Under the pieces are notes generated by a model. The model saw only the letters and a program-made list of their open reading frames with translations. It did not search any database and was not told the DNA's origin. From assembly GCF_038967635.1 (NCBI RefSeq), contig NZ_CP152413.1, positions 1,984,001 to 2,048,000 of the forward strand: DNA of 64,000 nucleotides, given 5' to 3'. Below, piece after piece: positions 50,489 through 60,473 of this stretch. Positions within the stretch are counted from its first letter, which is position 1. Each line of letters opens with the position of its first letter. The DNA is from Bradyrhizobium sp. B124 (GTDB lineage Bacteria; Pseudomonadota; Alphaproteobacteria; Rhizobiales; Xanthobacteraceae). The translations under genes were made by a program, and so were the position numbers.

Positions 50489-51790
50489 TCATGGCGACGG
50501 CGATGCGGCCGGCACCGCGTTGACGCTCGGCGACACAGCGGCTGGCAACGGGCTCGCAGGCTTCGGGCCGGCGCTCGTTGCCGGGCACGACGCCAATAGC
50601 TGCGTCCAGCCCTGCTCCAGCCCGGTCGTGTCGAGATCGAATGTCGCGAAGTCAGGCTTGAGATCGGACTTGATATCGGACTTGGGATCGGCCTTGCCGT
50701 CCGACAACGGCGTGCTTTCGCCGATCTGCAGATGCGGGACCGCCAGCATCGTCTTGACGATGTCCGACCCCACCGGGTCGCTCCAGACCTCGTATTTGCC
50801 GAACCGCGCCGGCAACCTGCCGAATGCGATCGCCTTGGTGGCGCCGGCCATCATCACCACCGTGCCTTTGCCGACGGCGCCCTCGTCGAACTCGCGCACG
50901 AACATCAGCCGCCCGCGATCCCTGTTCTCGCAGAACAGCCGCCACTCCATCATGCGGAACGAGCTGCCGTCGCCTTTTCTCTGCTGCGCGATCTTGCGGA
51001 CATAGGGCCGGGTTTCCTTCTCCACCGCCCACAGCGTCTCCGGCAACGGCCGCGTATCGATTCCAAATCGATAGAGCTCCGGCCGCGTCAGCACGTGCAG
51101 GCTTTCGAACTTCACCGTCCGGATCAGCTCGCTGAGCTCATGGCTGATTCCCATCGCCGCGAGGAACAGGTTGCGATCGCGATCGGCACTCACCATCTCG
51201 CGCCGCCTGAAGTCGGCGACAACCTGCGGCGGCGGATTGCCGTGGACCACGAACATCAGCCTGGAGTTATGCACCGCGAGCACCGAGTCGGGCGCCACTT
51301 CACGATCGGTCGCGCCCAGGAACAGATAGGCACAGGCCGAAACGCACATCGCGTTGCGCGTGGTGAGTTCGGCCTCGACCTCGCCTTTCACAGCCTTGAT
51401 CTTCTCGCAGGCGGCGTCGATCTGCGTGCCCGTGGAACAGGCCGGCACGCTGGTGCGGCCGACCCGGGCAATCGCCTTGCGTGCACGCAGAAACCGCGCG
51501 ATCGCATAGGACTGCTCGACGTTTCCGCCCGGCGAATGGAGGTAGATCGGAAGCTGCGGGTCCTTGACGGCAAGCAGGAAGCTGCGAATCCGCGCCGCGG
51601 CATTCCGATCGATCTCGCCTTCGATCGCGATCCAGCGATCGCAACCGGCGCCGCAGGCATTCGCCGGGCCCTTGGCGAGATAGATGGTCAGCCTTTTCGC
51701 AAAGCCGGCCTTCTCGACCGGTGCTTCTTCCGCCCGCAAGACGCAGGGGACCAGAAGCAACGCCACGAAAAGCAGGAGACGGGAAAACAT
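50489..51790 (-). CDS. exported ClpP-like protein (COG3904 type), paralogue 2
   Basis: A 433-residue precursor with signal peptide (LLLFVALLLVPCVLRA|EE). The core reads ACGAGCDRWIAIEGEIDRNAA, LPIYLHSPGGNVEQSYAIARFL and RNAMCVSACAYLFLGATDREV, with ValAla-His-Asn strand VLAVHNSRLMFVV. That is the same fold as the protein at 46962-47879 but longer, with a C-terminal domain of unknown type and a tail containing the short repeat DPKSDIKSDLKPD. The Ser of HSPGGN and the His of VHNS could be catalytic, but no activity is known. I chose the ATG at 51790. Confidence 0.78.
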   Translation of the reverse strand: MFSRLLLFVALLLVPCVLRAEEAPVEKAGFAKRLTIYLAKGPANACGAGCDRWIAIEGEIDRNAAARIRSFLLAVKDPQLPIYLHSPGGNVEQSYAIARFLRARKAIARVGRTSVPACSTGTQIDAACEKIKAVKGEVEAELTTRNAMCVSACAYLFLGATDREVAPDSVLAVHNSRLMFVVHGNPPPQVVADFRRREMVSADRDRNLFLAAMGISHELSELIRTVKFESLHVLTRPELYRFGIDTRPLPETLWAVEKETRPYVRKIAQQRKGDGSSFRMMEWRLFCENRDRGRLMFVREFDEGAVGKGTVVMMAGATKAIAFGRLPARFGKYEVWSDPVGSDIVKTMLAVPHLQIGESTPLSDGKADPKSDIKSDLKPDFATFDLDTTGLEQGWTQLLASCPATSAGPKPASPLPAAVSPSVNAVPAASPSP

Positions 51791-52019
51791 GAACCTTGCG
51801 GATCGCACGATGGCGGGAAAGTGGACATTCGACGTTAGACGATGATCGGCAGCGTCGCAACGCTTGGTGCCGTCAGGTGCAGGCGAGCTTCTCTCGAATC
51901 GGTGCGGCCGGAGGCCCATTTTCTTGATATTGCCGGATTGCAGGCGTCAAATCCCCTGCTATACCGCTGCTTTCCGCTTACCTGCGCTCGTTCGCAGGAG
52001 TGAGCTACAGGAGACATCG

Positions 52020-54065
52020 ATGGCAGACACGCCCAAATCCGGTTCCGGATTCCAGTACAGCCTCTCCAACCTCAAGCCCGCAGAACCCGTGAACAAGATC
52101 GCCCTCACCTTCCCTGATGGAGCGAGGCGCGATTTCCCGAAAGGGACCACCGGCCTCGACATCGCCAAAGGCATTTCGCCCTCGCTCGCCAAGCGCACCG
52201 TCGCGATGGCGCTCGACGGCACGCTCGCCGATCTCAACGATCCGATCGAAGCCGACGCCAAGATTGAGTTGATCAGCCGTGAAGACCCCCGCGCGCTGGA
52301 ACTGATCCGGCACGATGCCGCGCACGTGCTCGCCGAAGCCGTGCAGTCGCTGTGGCCGGGCACCCAGGTCACGATCGGCCCGGTGATCGAGAACGGCTTC
52401 TATTACGACTTCTTCCGCAACGAGCCGTTCACCCCGGAAGATTTTGCCGCCATCGAGAAGCGGATGCGCGAGATCGTCGCGCGCGACAAGCCGTTCACCA
52501 AGGAAGTCTGGGATCGCGAGAAGACCAAGCAGGTGTTCCGCGACAAAGGCGAGGCCTTCAAGGTCGAGCTGGTCGACGCGATTCCCGGCAACGAGCCGAT
52601 CAAGATCTATTTCCAGGGCGACTGGTTCGATCTCTGCCGCGGCCCGCATATGACGTCGACCGGCAAGATCGGCAACGCCTTCAAGCTGATGAAGGTGGCC
52701 GGCGCCTATTGGCGCGGCGATTCCAACAATCCGATGCTGACCCGCATCTACGGCACCGCATTCGCCAGGCAGGAGGACCTCGACGCTTACCTCAAGCAGA
52801 TCGAGGAAGCGGAGAAGCGCGATCACCGCAAGCTCGGCCGCGAGCTCGACCTGTTCCACTTCCAGGAGGAAGGCCCCGGCGTGGTGTTCTGGCACCCGAA
52901 GGGCTGGACCATCTTCCAGCAGCTGATCGCCTATATGCGACGCCGGCTGCTCGGCGACTACAGCGAGGTCAACGCGCCGCAGATCCTCGACAAGGTGCTC
53001 TGGGAGACCTCGGGCCATTGGGACTGGTACCGCGAGAACATGTTCGCGGCGCAGTCCGCCGGCGACGAGGCCGAGGACAAGCGCTGGTTCGCGCTGAAGC
53101 CGATGAACTGCCCCGGCCATGTGCAGATCTTCAAGCACGGACTGAAGAGCTACCGCGACCTGCCGCTGCGGCTCGCCGAGTTCGGCGTCGTGCATCGCTA
53201 CGAGCCGTCGGGCGCGATGCATGGCCTGATGCGGGTGCGCGGCTTCACCCAGGACGACGCCCATGTGTTCTGCACCGAACAGCAGCTCGCCGACGAGTGT
53301 CTCAAGATCAACGAGCTGATCCTGTCCACCTACGCCGATTTCGGCTTCGACGGCGAGCTCACGGTCAAGCTCTCGACGCGGCCCGAAAAGCGGGTCGGCA
53401 CCGACGAGATGTGGGATCACGCCGAGCGCGTGATGGCGACCGTGCTGTCGGAGATCAAGGCCAACGGCAGCAACCGGATCCGGACCGAGATCAACCCGGG
53501 CGAAGGTGCGTTCTACGGGCCGAAGTTCGAATACGTTCTGCGCGACGCCATCGGCCGCGACTGGCAATGCGGCACGACCCAGGTCGACTTCAACCTGCCA
53601 GAACGGTTCGGCGCGTTCTACATCGATCACGACGGCTCGAAGAAGGCGCCGGTGATGGTGCACCGTGCGATCTGCGGCTCGATGGAGCGCTTCATCGGCA
53701 TCCTGATCGAGCACTATGCCGGCAACTTCCCGCTCTGGCTGGCGCCAACCCAGCTCGTGGTCACAACCATCACCTCCGAGGGCGACGAGTACGCCAAGGT
53801 GGTGGCGGCCGCGGCGCGCCGCGCCGGCCTCCGCGTCGAGATCGACCTGCGCAACGAGAAGATCAACTACAAGGTCCGCGAGCACTCGCTGGCCAAGATC
53901 CCGGCCCTGCTCGTCGTCGGCAAGAAGGAAGCCGAGACGCATTCGGTCTCGGTCCGCCGCCTCGGCAGCGAGCGCCAGACCGTGATGCCGACCGATGAGG
54001 CGATCGCAGCGCTAGTGGATGAAGCGACACCACCGGACGTGAAACGGGCGCGATCGGTCGCCTGA
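52020..54065 (+). CDS. thrS: threonyl-tRNA synthetase
   Basis: A 681-residue enzyme. After a 28-residue N-terminal extension comes the TGS domain ([18 protein letters not shown]). The editing-type second domain starts at about residue 100 with [10 protein letters not shown], the class II catalytic core carries [19 protein letters not shown] KPMNCPGH (about residue 361), [22 protein letters not shown] and [22 protein letters not shown], and the anticodon-binding domain ends the protein. The start at 52020 has CAGGAG upstream. No T-box element is visible in the 229-bp leader, as expected for alphaproteobacteria. Confidence 0.96.
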   Translation: MADTPKSGSGFQYSLSNLKPAEPVNKIALTFPDGARRDFPKGTTGLDIAKGISPSLAKRTVAMALDGTLADLNDPIEADAKIELISREDPRALELIRHDAAHVLAEAVQSLWPGTQVTIGPVIENGFYYDFFRNEPFTPEDFAAIEKRMREIVARDKPFTKEVWDREKTKQVFRDKGEAFKVELVDAIPGNEPIKIYFQGDWFDLCRGPHMTSTGKIGNAFKLMKVAGAYWRGDSNNPMLTRIYGTAFARQEDLDAYLKQIEEAEKRDHRKLGRELDLFHFQEEGPGVVFWHPKGWTIFQQLIAYMRRRLLGDYSEVNAPQILDKVLWETSGHWDWYRENMFAAQSAGDEAEDKRWFALKPMNCPGHVQIFKHGLKSYRDLPLRLAEFGVVHRYEPSGAMHGLMRVRGFTQDDAHVFCTEQQLADECLKINELILSTYADFGFDGELTVKLSTRPEKRVGTDEMWDHAERVMATVLSEIKANGSNRIRTEINPGEGAFYGPKFEYVLRDAIGRDWQCGTTQVDFNLPERFGAFYIDHDGSKKAPVMVHRAICGSMERFIGILIEHYAGNFPLWLAPTQLVVTTITSEGDEYAKVVAAAARRAGLRVEIDLRNEKINYKVREHSLAKIPALLVVGKKEAETHSVSVRRLGSERQTVMPTDEAIAALVDEATPPDVKRARSVA

Positions 54066-54103
54066 TCTTCACAATCGGTCTAAACTGGCTTTCGTCGGCT
54101 TGG

Positions 54104-54128
54104 TCGTGCCCCCATCTTGGGGGCACGA
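54104..54128. terminator. strong hairpin between thrS and the nitroreductase gene
   Basis: TCGTGCCCCC (54104-54113) pairs perfectly with GGGGGCACGA (54119-54128) around a 5-nt loop. It lacks a T-run, so it may be a Rho-assisted terminator of thrS, an mRNA-stability element or an attenuator of the nitroreductase gene, whose start is 22 nt away. Confidence 0.5.
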
Positions 54129-54149
54129 CTCCACTTGAAGGACATTTCC

Positions 54150-54713
54150 GTGCCCGATGCCATTGAACTCCTGAAGACACGCCGCTCGATGAAACCGCGC
54201 GAGATGACCGGCCCGGGCCCGTCCGCGGCCGAGCTCGAGACTATCCTGACCATCGGTGCGCGCGTGCCCGACCACGGCAAGCTGGCGCCCTGGCGCTTCA
54301 TCGTGTTCGAGGGTGAGGCCCGCGCCCGCGCCGGCGACGTGATCGCAAAGGTGTTTGCCCGCAAGAACCCCGGCGCGCCCACGACCGACATCGAGGTTGA
54401 GAAGAAGCGCCTGACCGATGCGCCGCTGGTGATCGGCGTGGTCTCCTTCACCAAGCCGCACCCGAAGGTGCCACCGTGGGAGCAGGAATTGTCGGCCGGC
54501 GCGAGCGCCATGAACATCGTCACCGCGGCGACCGCGCTCGGCTACGGCGCCTGCTGGCTGACCGGCTGGTTCGCCTTCGACCGCGACGTGCTCGACGGTC
54601 TCGGCCTGAAACCGGACGAGAAGCTCGCCGGGCTCATTCACATCGGGACGCCGACCAAGCCGAGCGAGGACCGCCCGCGCCCGGCGCTGTCGGATATCGT
54701 GACGCGGTTCTGA
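54150..54713 (+). CDS. nitroreductase-family flavoprotein
   Basis: A 187-residue FMN enzyme. RRSMKPREMTGPGPS (FMN phosphate Arg region near residue 10) and APWRFIVFEGEAR are the N-terminal core; SAGASAMNIVTAATALGYGACWLTGWF is the typical central helix; HIGTPTKPSEDRPRP closes the pocket. I chose the GTG at 54150 because AAGGACATTTCC precedes it. It reduces nitro or related compounds with NAD(P)H; true substrate unknown. It follows thrS by 84 bp with a strong hairpin between. Confidence 0.9.
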   Translation: MPDAIELLKTRRSMKPREMTGPGPSAAELETILTIGARVPDHGKLAPWRFIVFEGEARARAGDVIAKVFARKNPGAPTTDIEVEKKRLTDAPLVIGVVSFTKPHPKVPPWEQELSAGASAMNIVTAATALGYGACWLTGWFAFDRDVLDGLGLKPDEKLAGLIHIGTPTKPSEDRPRPALSDIVTRF

Positions 54714-54723
54714 AACCGTAAAC

Positions 54724-54849
54724 CTGTCATTGCCGGGCTCGACCCGGCAATCGATCCACCGAAAGACTCTTCTGAAGCTATGTAGCCCGCATGAGCGCAG
54801 CGATATGCGGGACCCTCGCCCCGGGTGTCGCTTCGCTCACCCGGGCTAC
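54724..54849. repeat. two REP-like palindromes
   Basis: TGTCATTGCCGGG-CTCGA-CCCGGCAATC (about 54724-54754) and a longer unit TGTAGCCCGCATGAGCGCAG...CGGGTGTCGCTTCGCTCACCCGGGCTAC (about 54780-54849). Both are typical Bradyrhizobium intergenic palindromes. They lie between the convergent nitroreductase and GGDEF-EAL genes and could act as a shared transcript end. Confidence 0.6.
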
Positions 54850-54890
54850 GAGTTCCGTCGTCATTGCTGGGCATGACGAGTTGAACGCGC

Positions 54891-57386
54891 CTAAGCCGCC
54901 TTCGACGCGCGCTCCGCAAAGCCGCGCAGCAGGGCCGCAATCTCGTGCCCGGGCCTTGCGGCGCTGAACAGGAAGCCCTGGACCTCGTTGCAACCTTCGG
55001 CGCGCAGCCAGTCGAGCTGGTCGGTTGTCTCGACGCCTTCCGCGGTCGTGGTGATCTTGAGGCTGCGGCCGAGGCCCGAGATCGCGCGCACGATCGCCAG
55101 GCAATCGGAGCGCCGCGCCAGGTCCTTCACGAAGGAGCGATCGATCTTGATCTTGTCGAACGGGAAGCTGCGCAAATAGCTCAGGCTGGAATAGCCGGTG
55201 CCGAAATCGTCCATCGAGATGCTGACGCCGAGCTCGCGCAGCTGATGCAGGATGGCGAGATTGGCCTCCGTCTCCGCCAAAAACACCGACTCCGTGATCT
55301 CGAGCTCGAGCCGGCGCGCCGACAGGCCGGAATGCGCCAGCGCCGAAATCACCGCCTGGACCAGATTGCGGCTGCGGAACTGCACCGGCGACAGATTGAC
55401 CGCGACCTTCACGTCGGCGGGCCACTTCATCGCCTCGGCGCAGGCTTCGCGCAGCACCCATTCGCCGAGCGCGACGATCAGGCCGATGTCTTCCGCAACC
55501 GGGATGAACTCCGCGGGCGAGATCATGCCCTTTTGCGGGTGCTGCCACCGCAGCAGTGACTCGAAGCCACTGATGCGGTCGGCGGCGATGTCGACCAGCG
55601 GCTGGTAGTGCAGCTCGAATTCGCCGTTGCTGAAAGCCGCGCGCAGATCGCGCTCCATGTCGCGGCGCTTCTGCGCCTGCTGATCCATCTCCGGCTCGAA
55701 GAAATGATGCACGCCGCCGCCGTCGGACTTGGCGCGATACAACGCCATGTCGGCATTGCGCATCAGGTCCTCCGACGTCGTGCCGTCGCCCGGCGACAGC
55801 GCGATCCCGACGCTGGCGCCGACCACGACCTCGAGCCCGTCGATCTTGTAGGGCGCGCTCAGGGCATCGATCAGCCGCTCGGCGAAAGCGCTCGCTTCGT
55901 TGGGCGAGACATCCGCGGCAAGCACGATCGCGAACTCGTCGCCACCGAGACGGGCCGCCACGTTGTCGTCGCGGACCACCTCGCGCAGCCGCTCCGCCAC
56001 CAGCTTGAGCAGCCGGTCGCCCATCGGATGCCCGAAGGAATCGTTGACGTTCTTGAACAGATCGAGATCGATGCACATCACAGCGACGCGCCGATTGCCG
56101 GAGCGGCCGCGCTCCAGCGCCTCGCGCAGGCGCTCCTGGTAAAAATCGCGGTTCGGCAAGTTTGTCAGACCGTCATGGTGCGCCATGTGCGCGATCCGCG
56201 CTTCGGCGGCACGGCGTTCGGTGATGTCGACCACCGCGACCAGATAGCCGTCGCGGCCCTCGAACGCCACCCTGCGTCCAAAGGTCAGCACATGGATCTC
56301 GGTGCCATCAGCCTTGATGTGCCGCCAGTCGCGGCTCGACTGATAGACGTTGCCGACCTCGCGCAAGGCGGCGCTGTGCATGGCCCACTCATCCTCCGGC
56401 CAGATCTGGCGCAGCGTCATGCCGAGAAATCTCTCCCGACTGTACCCATAGTGCTGAACGGCAGCGTCATTGACGCTGAGGAACTCCATCGTGCCGGCGT
56501 CGAATACCCACATCGGCATCGGGTTGTTCTCGAACAGCAGACGGAACGACTGCTCGCGCTGCTTCAGCGCGGTGACGTCGGAGACGGTCAGCGACAGCAT
56601 GTCGCCGAACGCCGTGACGCCGAGCCGCAGGCAACGATCGCCGCTGTCGATCTCGAACTGGCCGCCAGGACCGTTGCCGACGAATCCGCTTCCGACGAAT
56701 CCGCGCAGGCGGTTCATCACCGCCGGCGCCGCCAGCGGATTGCCGCCGGCACTGAGCCGGCGCCACAGCAATTCGGTCGCGGGCTGCATCAGGAGCCTTG
56801 CGGCGCCCTGGTTGAGGTGCACGATCTGGAAGTCGGCCGCCTCGCCCCGCGCGTCGCGGATCGCGGCGAGCGACAGCACGCCCTCATCGGTGGCCGAGAA
56901 GATCGTATCGAGAAGATTGTACTGCGCATTGCGCTCGTTGACATAGACGCCGACCAGGATGCCGCCCCAGCGCGACCGCGTCGGCAGCGCCAGCACGTCG
57001 AAGGTCCGCACCAGACCGTCGCGCACGCAATGCGCCGCCGCGAGATAGGGCCGGCAGTTCTCGCGCGCATTCGCGGTGGCTTCGGTCAATGCCGTCGCGC
57101 AGTCCGGCGGCAGCGCGCTGAGCGGAATGTCCCAGCGCTCGTCGTTCAGCCAGGTCTGGACGTAGCGGCCGGTGTGCGAGACGCTGAGCACGCCATCGAC
57201 GTTCCGCAGCAGCACGATGTGATCGGCGAGCCGGCCGAGACTGCCGAGCATCACGTCTTCATAGTGCGGCAGCTTTTCACCGGGACGGACTGCCGCCTGC
57301 CACTTGCGTTGCAGGACCGGAACGTCGGCGAACATCTCGGAACTGAACTTGGCCGATGTCTTTGAATTCTTGTTGGCCATGATCAT
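54891..57386 (-). CDS. PAS-GGDEF-EAL cyclic-di-GMP protein
   Basis: An 831-residue cytosolic protein. The N-terminal 270 residues hold a PAS-like sensor segment (MLGSLGRLADHIVLLRNVDG). A clear PAS domain spans about 285-395 (FRLLFENNPMPMWVFDAG). The GGDEF domain has an intact motif ARLGGDEFAIVL near residue 480. The EAL domain opens with FESLLRW near 609 and keeps DDFGTGYSSLSYLRSFPFD and AEGVET, the residues needed for phosphodiesterase activity. Both synthesis and breakdown of c-di-GMP are possible; in such proteins one usually dominates. Start at 57386 or 57380 (MIMANKN). Confidence 0.93.
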   Translation of the reverse strand: MIMANKNSKTSAKFSSEMFADVPVLQRKWQAAVRPGEKLPHYEDVMLGSLGRLADHIVLLRNVDGVLSVSHTGRYVQTWLNDERWDIPLSALPPDCATALTEATANARENCRPYLAAAHCVRDGLVRTFDVLALPTRSRWGGILVGVYVNERNAQYNLLDTIFSATDEGVLSLAAIRDARGEAADFQIVHLNQGAARLLMQPATELLWRRLSAGGNPLAAPAVMNRLRGFVGSGFVGNGPGGQFEIDSGDRCLRLGVTAFGDMLSLTVSDVTALKQREQSFRLLFENNPMPMWVFDAGTMEFLSVNDAAVQHYGYSRERFLGMTLRQIWPEDEWAMHSAALREVGNVYQSSRDWRHIKADGTEIHVLTFGRRVAFEGRDGYLVAVVDITERRAAEARIAHMAHHDGLTNLPNRDFYQERLREALERGRSGNRRVAVMCIDLDLFKNVNDSFGHPMGDRLLKLVAERLREVVRDDNVAARLGGDEFAIVLAADVSPNEASAFAERLIDALSAPYKIDGLEVVVGASVGIALSPGDGTTSEDLMRNADMALYRAKSDGGGVHHFFEPEMDQQAQKRRDMERDLRAAFSNGEFELHYQPLVDIAADRISGFESLLRWQHPQKGMISPAEFIPVAEDIGLIVALGEWVLREACAEAMKWPADVKVAVNLSPVQFRSRNLVQAVISALAHSGLSARRLELEITESVFLAETEANLAILHQLRELGVSISMDDFGTGYSSLSYLRSFPFDKIKIDRSFVKDLARRSDCLAIVRAISGLGRSLKITTTAEGVETTDQLDWLRAEGCNEVQGFLFSAARPGHEIAALLRGFAERASKAA

Positions 57387-57412
57387 GGCACGCCCCGTTC
57401 ACGCAAACGCCG

Positions 57413-57513
57413 GAGCATGATCCGGAAAGTGCGAAACAGCTTTCCGATGGGATCATGCTCAAGCAAAAAGCCAAGGCGCGATGACGACACAATTTGAACT
57501 CAGCGCGCTTTAG
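57413..57513. repeat. dispersed palindromic repeat A, copy 3 (inverted)
   Basis: The reverse complement matches copies 1 and 2: CTAAAGCGCGCTGAG, CGCGCCTTGGCTTTTTGCTTG, then the inverted pair AGCATGATCCC... / ...CACTTTCCGGATCATGCT. It lies 27 bp upstream of the GGDEF-EAL start codon, so in this case it faces a 5' end rather than a stop codon. The rest of the 280-bp gap (57387-57666) has no gene. Confidence 0.72.
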
Positions 57514-57666
57514 TCCCCGTGGCATCCAAGTCATGCCGCGGCTTAACGCCATGTAAAAATAGCGAGCCCGTGCGTCGCCGCCAGCGATTATGACAGCTCA
57601 AACTGGCGCGATGGTTAGTTCACGTTAGAGACTATGACAGCTGCATGAATGCAGCGCGGTCGGACG

Positions 57667-58695
57667 TCAGCGCGCCACGACCTCGACTTCGCCATCGACG
57701 CCGTTGACGACGTTGAAGGGACGCTCGAACACCTTGCCCTCGTTCTTGGCGATCGCACGATACTCGCCTTCGGAGAGCACGACGCGCGGGAACGCGCCGA
57801 TCGATTCCTTGATCACGTCGCCGCCCGGCGTGATCACCGACCATGCGGTGTTGGCGAGCGCCTCGCCGCCCTTCTCGCTGACCAGTTTGAGGGTGATCAC
57901 GGCCGCGCGATGCGTGACCGTGACATCAGTCAGCTTGCCCGCTCCGACGCGAATGTCGGAGCGCACCACCGAGTTGGCGTCACCATAGTTGGAGACGATG
58001 TAGTAAGTGCCCTCCGGCAGCAGCGCGACGTCGCCGGCGGACACGTTGGGCACCAGCGGGCCACGGTCCGAGCCGTCGAACTGGCTGCCCTTGTAGATCG
58101 CGAATGAAATCTGGTTGGCCGGGATCTTGCTGGAGCCGACCCGGCCTTCGATCCGCAGGCCCCCGGCCGGCAGCACGAAGGACTCGCGGTCGGTCTCCGA
58201 CTTCAGGCTGACGGCGCGGACCGCGCTGACGAGACCGAGCGCGACATGGACCACATAGTTGCCGGGCGGCAGCACGACGTTGGGCGTCGCCCCGCGCTCC
58301 TCGCGGATCAGCTTGTAGGTGCCGTTGTCATCCGGCTTGTCGGCGAACACCCGCCACACCAGCCCGGCATTGATCACCGGCAGGTCCTTGCCGTATCGCG
58401 CCGTCAGCGACAGCACCGCCTGCCCGGCGGTCGGCGAGCCGGCCGGCGGCGTCACCGGAGGCACGGTCGCGATCGACGGCTGGACGATGGTCGGCTGGGT
58501 CAGCGGACCGGGCAGAACGGGCCCCGAACCGGGTCCGGACGGCGGCGCCAAATTGAGCGCCGGGCCGGACGGTACATCCGGAACCGAGGCAGGCGGGATT
58601 GGCGGCGGCCGGTCGCTGAAGAACTGCGCCGACACCGAAGTCGGGACCAGGGCCAGCAAAAATGCCGCAAGCGTCAATAGCGGAAGGAGCCGCAT
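57667..58695 (-). CDS. Pro-rich exported protein of unknown function
   Basis: About 342 residues: signal peptide (MRLLPLLTLAAFLLALVPTSVSA|QF), a Pro/Gly-rich linker to about residue 80 (PPSGPGSGPVLPGPL, VPPVTPPAGSP), then repeated beta-sandwich-like segments (VLPPGNYVVHVALG, LLPEGTYYIVSNYG, VLSEGEYRAIAKNEG). The recurring LxPGxY/LxEGxY pattern suggests three Ig- or carboxypeptidase-regulatory-like domains, normally in the periplasm. An upstream start at 58752 would add 19 residues. No catalytic motif. Confidence 0.75.
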   Translation of the reverse strand: MRLLPLLTLAAFLLALVPTSVSAQFFSDRPPPIPPASVPDVPSGPALNLAPPSGPGSGPVLPGPLTQPTIVQPSIATVPPVTPPAGSPTAGQAVLSLTARYGKDLPVINAGLVWRVFADKPDDNGTYKLIREERGATPNVVLPPGNYVVHVALGLVSAVRAVSLKSETDRESFVLPAGGLRIEGRVGSSKIPANQISFAIYKGSQFDGSDRGPLVPNVSAGDVALLPEGTYYIVSNYGDANSVVRSDIRVGAGKLTDVTVTHRAAVITLKLVSEKGGEALANTAWSVITPGGDVIKESIGAFPRVVLSEGEYRAIAKNEGKVFERPFNVVNGVDGEVEVVAR

Positions 58696-58994
58696 GCCCC
58701 GCCCGCATCCGCCGATGCCGTTGCCCCTTGAAGTCATCACCATGCTTTTCAACGAAAACGCGGCAAATTCAAGCCTTCGTCCAATGCTTTGTCACAGTCC
58801 CGGGGGCGCCGTCCCCGGTTTGGAACCGCTCGATCAAGCCGATGTTAGTCCTATCGTCGCGGTCAAGTCACATTCCCTGCCTACCGCGGTCCACCCGGGG
58901 CATGAATCATGCCTGTGGGGAATAACCATGAAACCGGACGACGCTGGCGCAGCGATGCCGCGCGGCCTAGTCTCGCGCTGGCAGGAGATTTGCC

Positions 58995-60041
58995 GTGTTG
59001 GATAGCTGGATGGGCCGAGGCCAAAAGAGCTCCGACGGCCCCGACAAGGTAGGACTGGGAACGGTTCGCCGGCCGGTGATCGGGCTTGCGCTCGGCGGCG
59101 GCGCCGCACGCGGCTTTGCCCATATCGGCATCATCAAGACCCTGCTCGCCCATGGCATCGTCCCCAACGTCGTGGTCGGCACCTCGATCGGGTCAGTGGT
59201 CGGCGGCGCCTATGCGGCCGGCCATATCGACAAGCTGGAGCAGTGGGCCCGCAGCCTGCAGCCGCGCAGCGTGCTCGGCTACCTCGACATCCGCCTCAAC
59301 GGCTCCGGCCTGATCGGCGGCGCCAAGCTGGCCGCCGAGATCGAGGCCGCGCTGGGCCAGGTCATGATCGAGGACCTCACGGTCAAGTTCGCCAGCGTCG
59401 CAACCGAAGTCCGCACCGGGCACGAGATCTGGCTGACCCAAGGCCGTGTGGTCGACGCGATGCGCGCCTCCTACGCTTTGCCAGGCATCTTCGCGCCGGT
59501 GCTGATCGGCGACCGTTGGTTGGTCGACGGCGCGCTGGTCAATCCGGTGCCGGTTTCGGCCGCCCGCGCCCTCGGCGCCGAGATTGTCATTGCGGCGAAC
59601 CTCTCCAGCGACGTGTTCGCGCACTCGACCACGATCTACAATCACGGGCCGTCCGCCGCGCCCGAGGTGACGGTCGCGGTGACTGCCGAGGCCGAGATCG
59701 AGCCAGAACCGCCGAAGCGGCGGTTCGGCCGCTTCTTCTCCGCCGAACGGACCGTGAAGCGGGAATTTTTCGGCAGCGCCAGCCGGCCCGGAATCTCGAG
59801 CGTCATGGTCGACGCCTTCAACATCATGCAGGACCGCATCACCCGTGCGCGCCTCGCCGGCGATCCGCCCGACATGCTGATCTCGCCGCGCGTCGGCCAG
59901 ATCGGCTGGTTCGACTTCCACCGCGCCGACGACCTGATCGCGCACGGCATTCGCGCGGCCGAACGCGCCATCGGAGCGATCGAGGAAGCCATCGATATCC
60001 TGGTGCCGCCGTCCAACGGCACGGGCACCACCGGGAAGTAG
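58995..60041 (+). CDS. patatin-like phospholipase (RssA type)
   Basis: A 348-residue protein. The patatin core is complete: LALGGGAARGFAHIG (oxyanion Gly-rich loop), VVGTSIGSVVGGAYA (nucleophile Ser in GTSIG, about residue 64) and RWLVDGALVNPVPV (catalytic Asp in DGA). The C-terminal third after about 220 is less conserved and rich in Glu/Pro. A GTG start at 58995 follows AGGAG. It probably hydrolyses acyl esters of membrane lipids in the cytosol. Confidence 0.9.
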   Translation: MLDSWMGRGQKSSDGPDKVGLGTVRRPVIGLALGGGAARGFAHIGIIKTLLAHGIVPNVVVGTSIGSVVGGAYAAGHIDKLEQWARSLQPRSVLGYLDIRLNGSGLIGGAKLAAEIEAALGQVMIEDLTVKFASVATEVRTGHEIWLTQGRVVDAMRASYALPGIFAPVLIGDRWLVDGALVNPVPVSAARALGAEIVIAANLSSDVFAHSTTIYNHGPSAAPEVTVAVTAEAEIEPEPPKRRFGRFFSAERTVKREFFGSASRPGISSVMVDAFNIMQDRITRARLAGDPPDMLISPRVGQIGWFDFHRADDLIAHGIRAAERAIGAIEEAIDILVPPSNGTGTTGK

Positions 60042-60044
60042 CGC

Positions 60045-60473
60045 TTAGGCGGTCTTGATGTAGTCGCGCAGCGCTTCCTGCTCGTGCTCATATTCCTGCA
60101 CGCGGCGCTTGACGACGTCGCCAATCGAGATCAGCCCGACCACCTTGCCGTCCTCGACGACAGGGAGATGGCGGAACTTGCCGGTGGTCATCATCTCCAT
60201 CAGGCCGCTGACGGTATCGGACTCGCGGCAACTCACGACCTTCTTGGTCATCACCGCGCTCACCGGTTCCTCCAGCACGCCCGCGCCGCGCTCTGAGAGC
60301 ACGCGCACGATGTCGCGCTCCGACAGGATGCCTTCCATCCGGCCCTGCTCCATCACCAGCACGGCGCCGATCTTACGCTCGCCGAGCAGTTTGACCGCGG
60401 CCGAAAGCTTCGCGCCGGGCGCGACGCTCATGACCTGATGGCCCTTTGCATCGAGAATGGAACGTACCGTCAT
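60045..60473 (-). CDS. tandem CBS-domain protein
   Basis: A 142-residue soluble protein with two CBS motifs: KLLGERKIGAVLVMEQGRMEGILSERDIVRVL and LMEMMTTGKFRHLPVVEDGKVVGLISIGDVVK, each split at its turns. These bind adenine nucleotides and sense energy or redox state. The start at 60473 follows GGGAGACGACA. It is convergent with the patatin gene (3 bp between stops). No effector domain is attached, so it acts in trans. Confidence 0.9.
   Translation of the reverse strand: MTVRSILDAKGHQVMSVAPGAKLSAAVKLLGERKIGAVLVMEQGRMEGILSERDIVRVLSERGAGVLEEPVSAVMTKKVVSCRESDTVSGLMEMMTTGKFRHLPVVEDGKVVGLISIGDVVKRRVQEYEHEQEALRDYIKTA

Noticed and set aside
51791..52019. Possible T-box or leader-peptide control of thrS
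   Set aside because: I see no T-box sequence, no Thr-rich leader frame and no terminator; T-boxes are not expected in alphaproteobacteria.
52005..53942. A 645-codon minus-strand frame over thrS
   Set aside because: Antisense of a universally conserved gene with no domain of its own.
55608..57365. A 585-codon plus-strand frame over the GGDEF-EAL gene
   Set aside because: Antisense shadow; the minus frame has GGDEF and EAL signatures.
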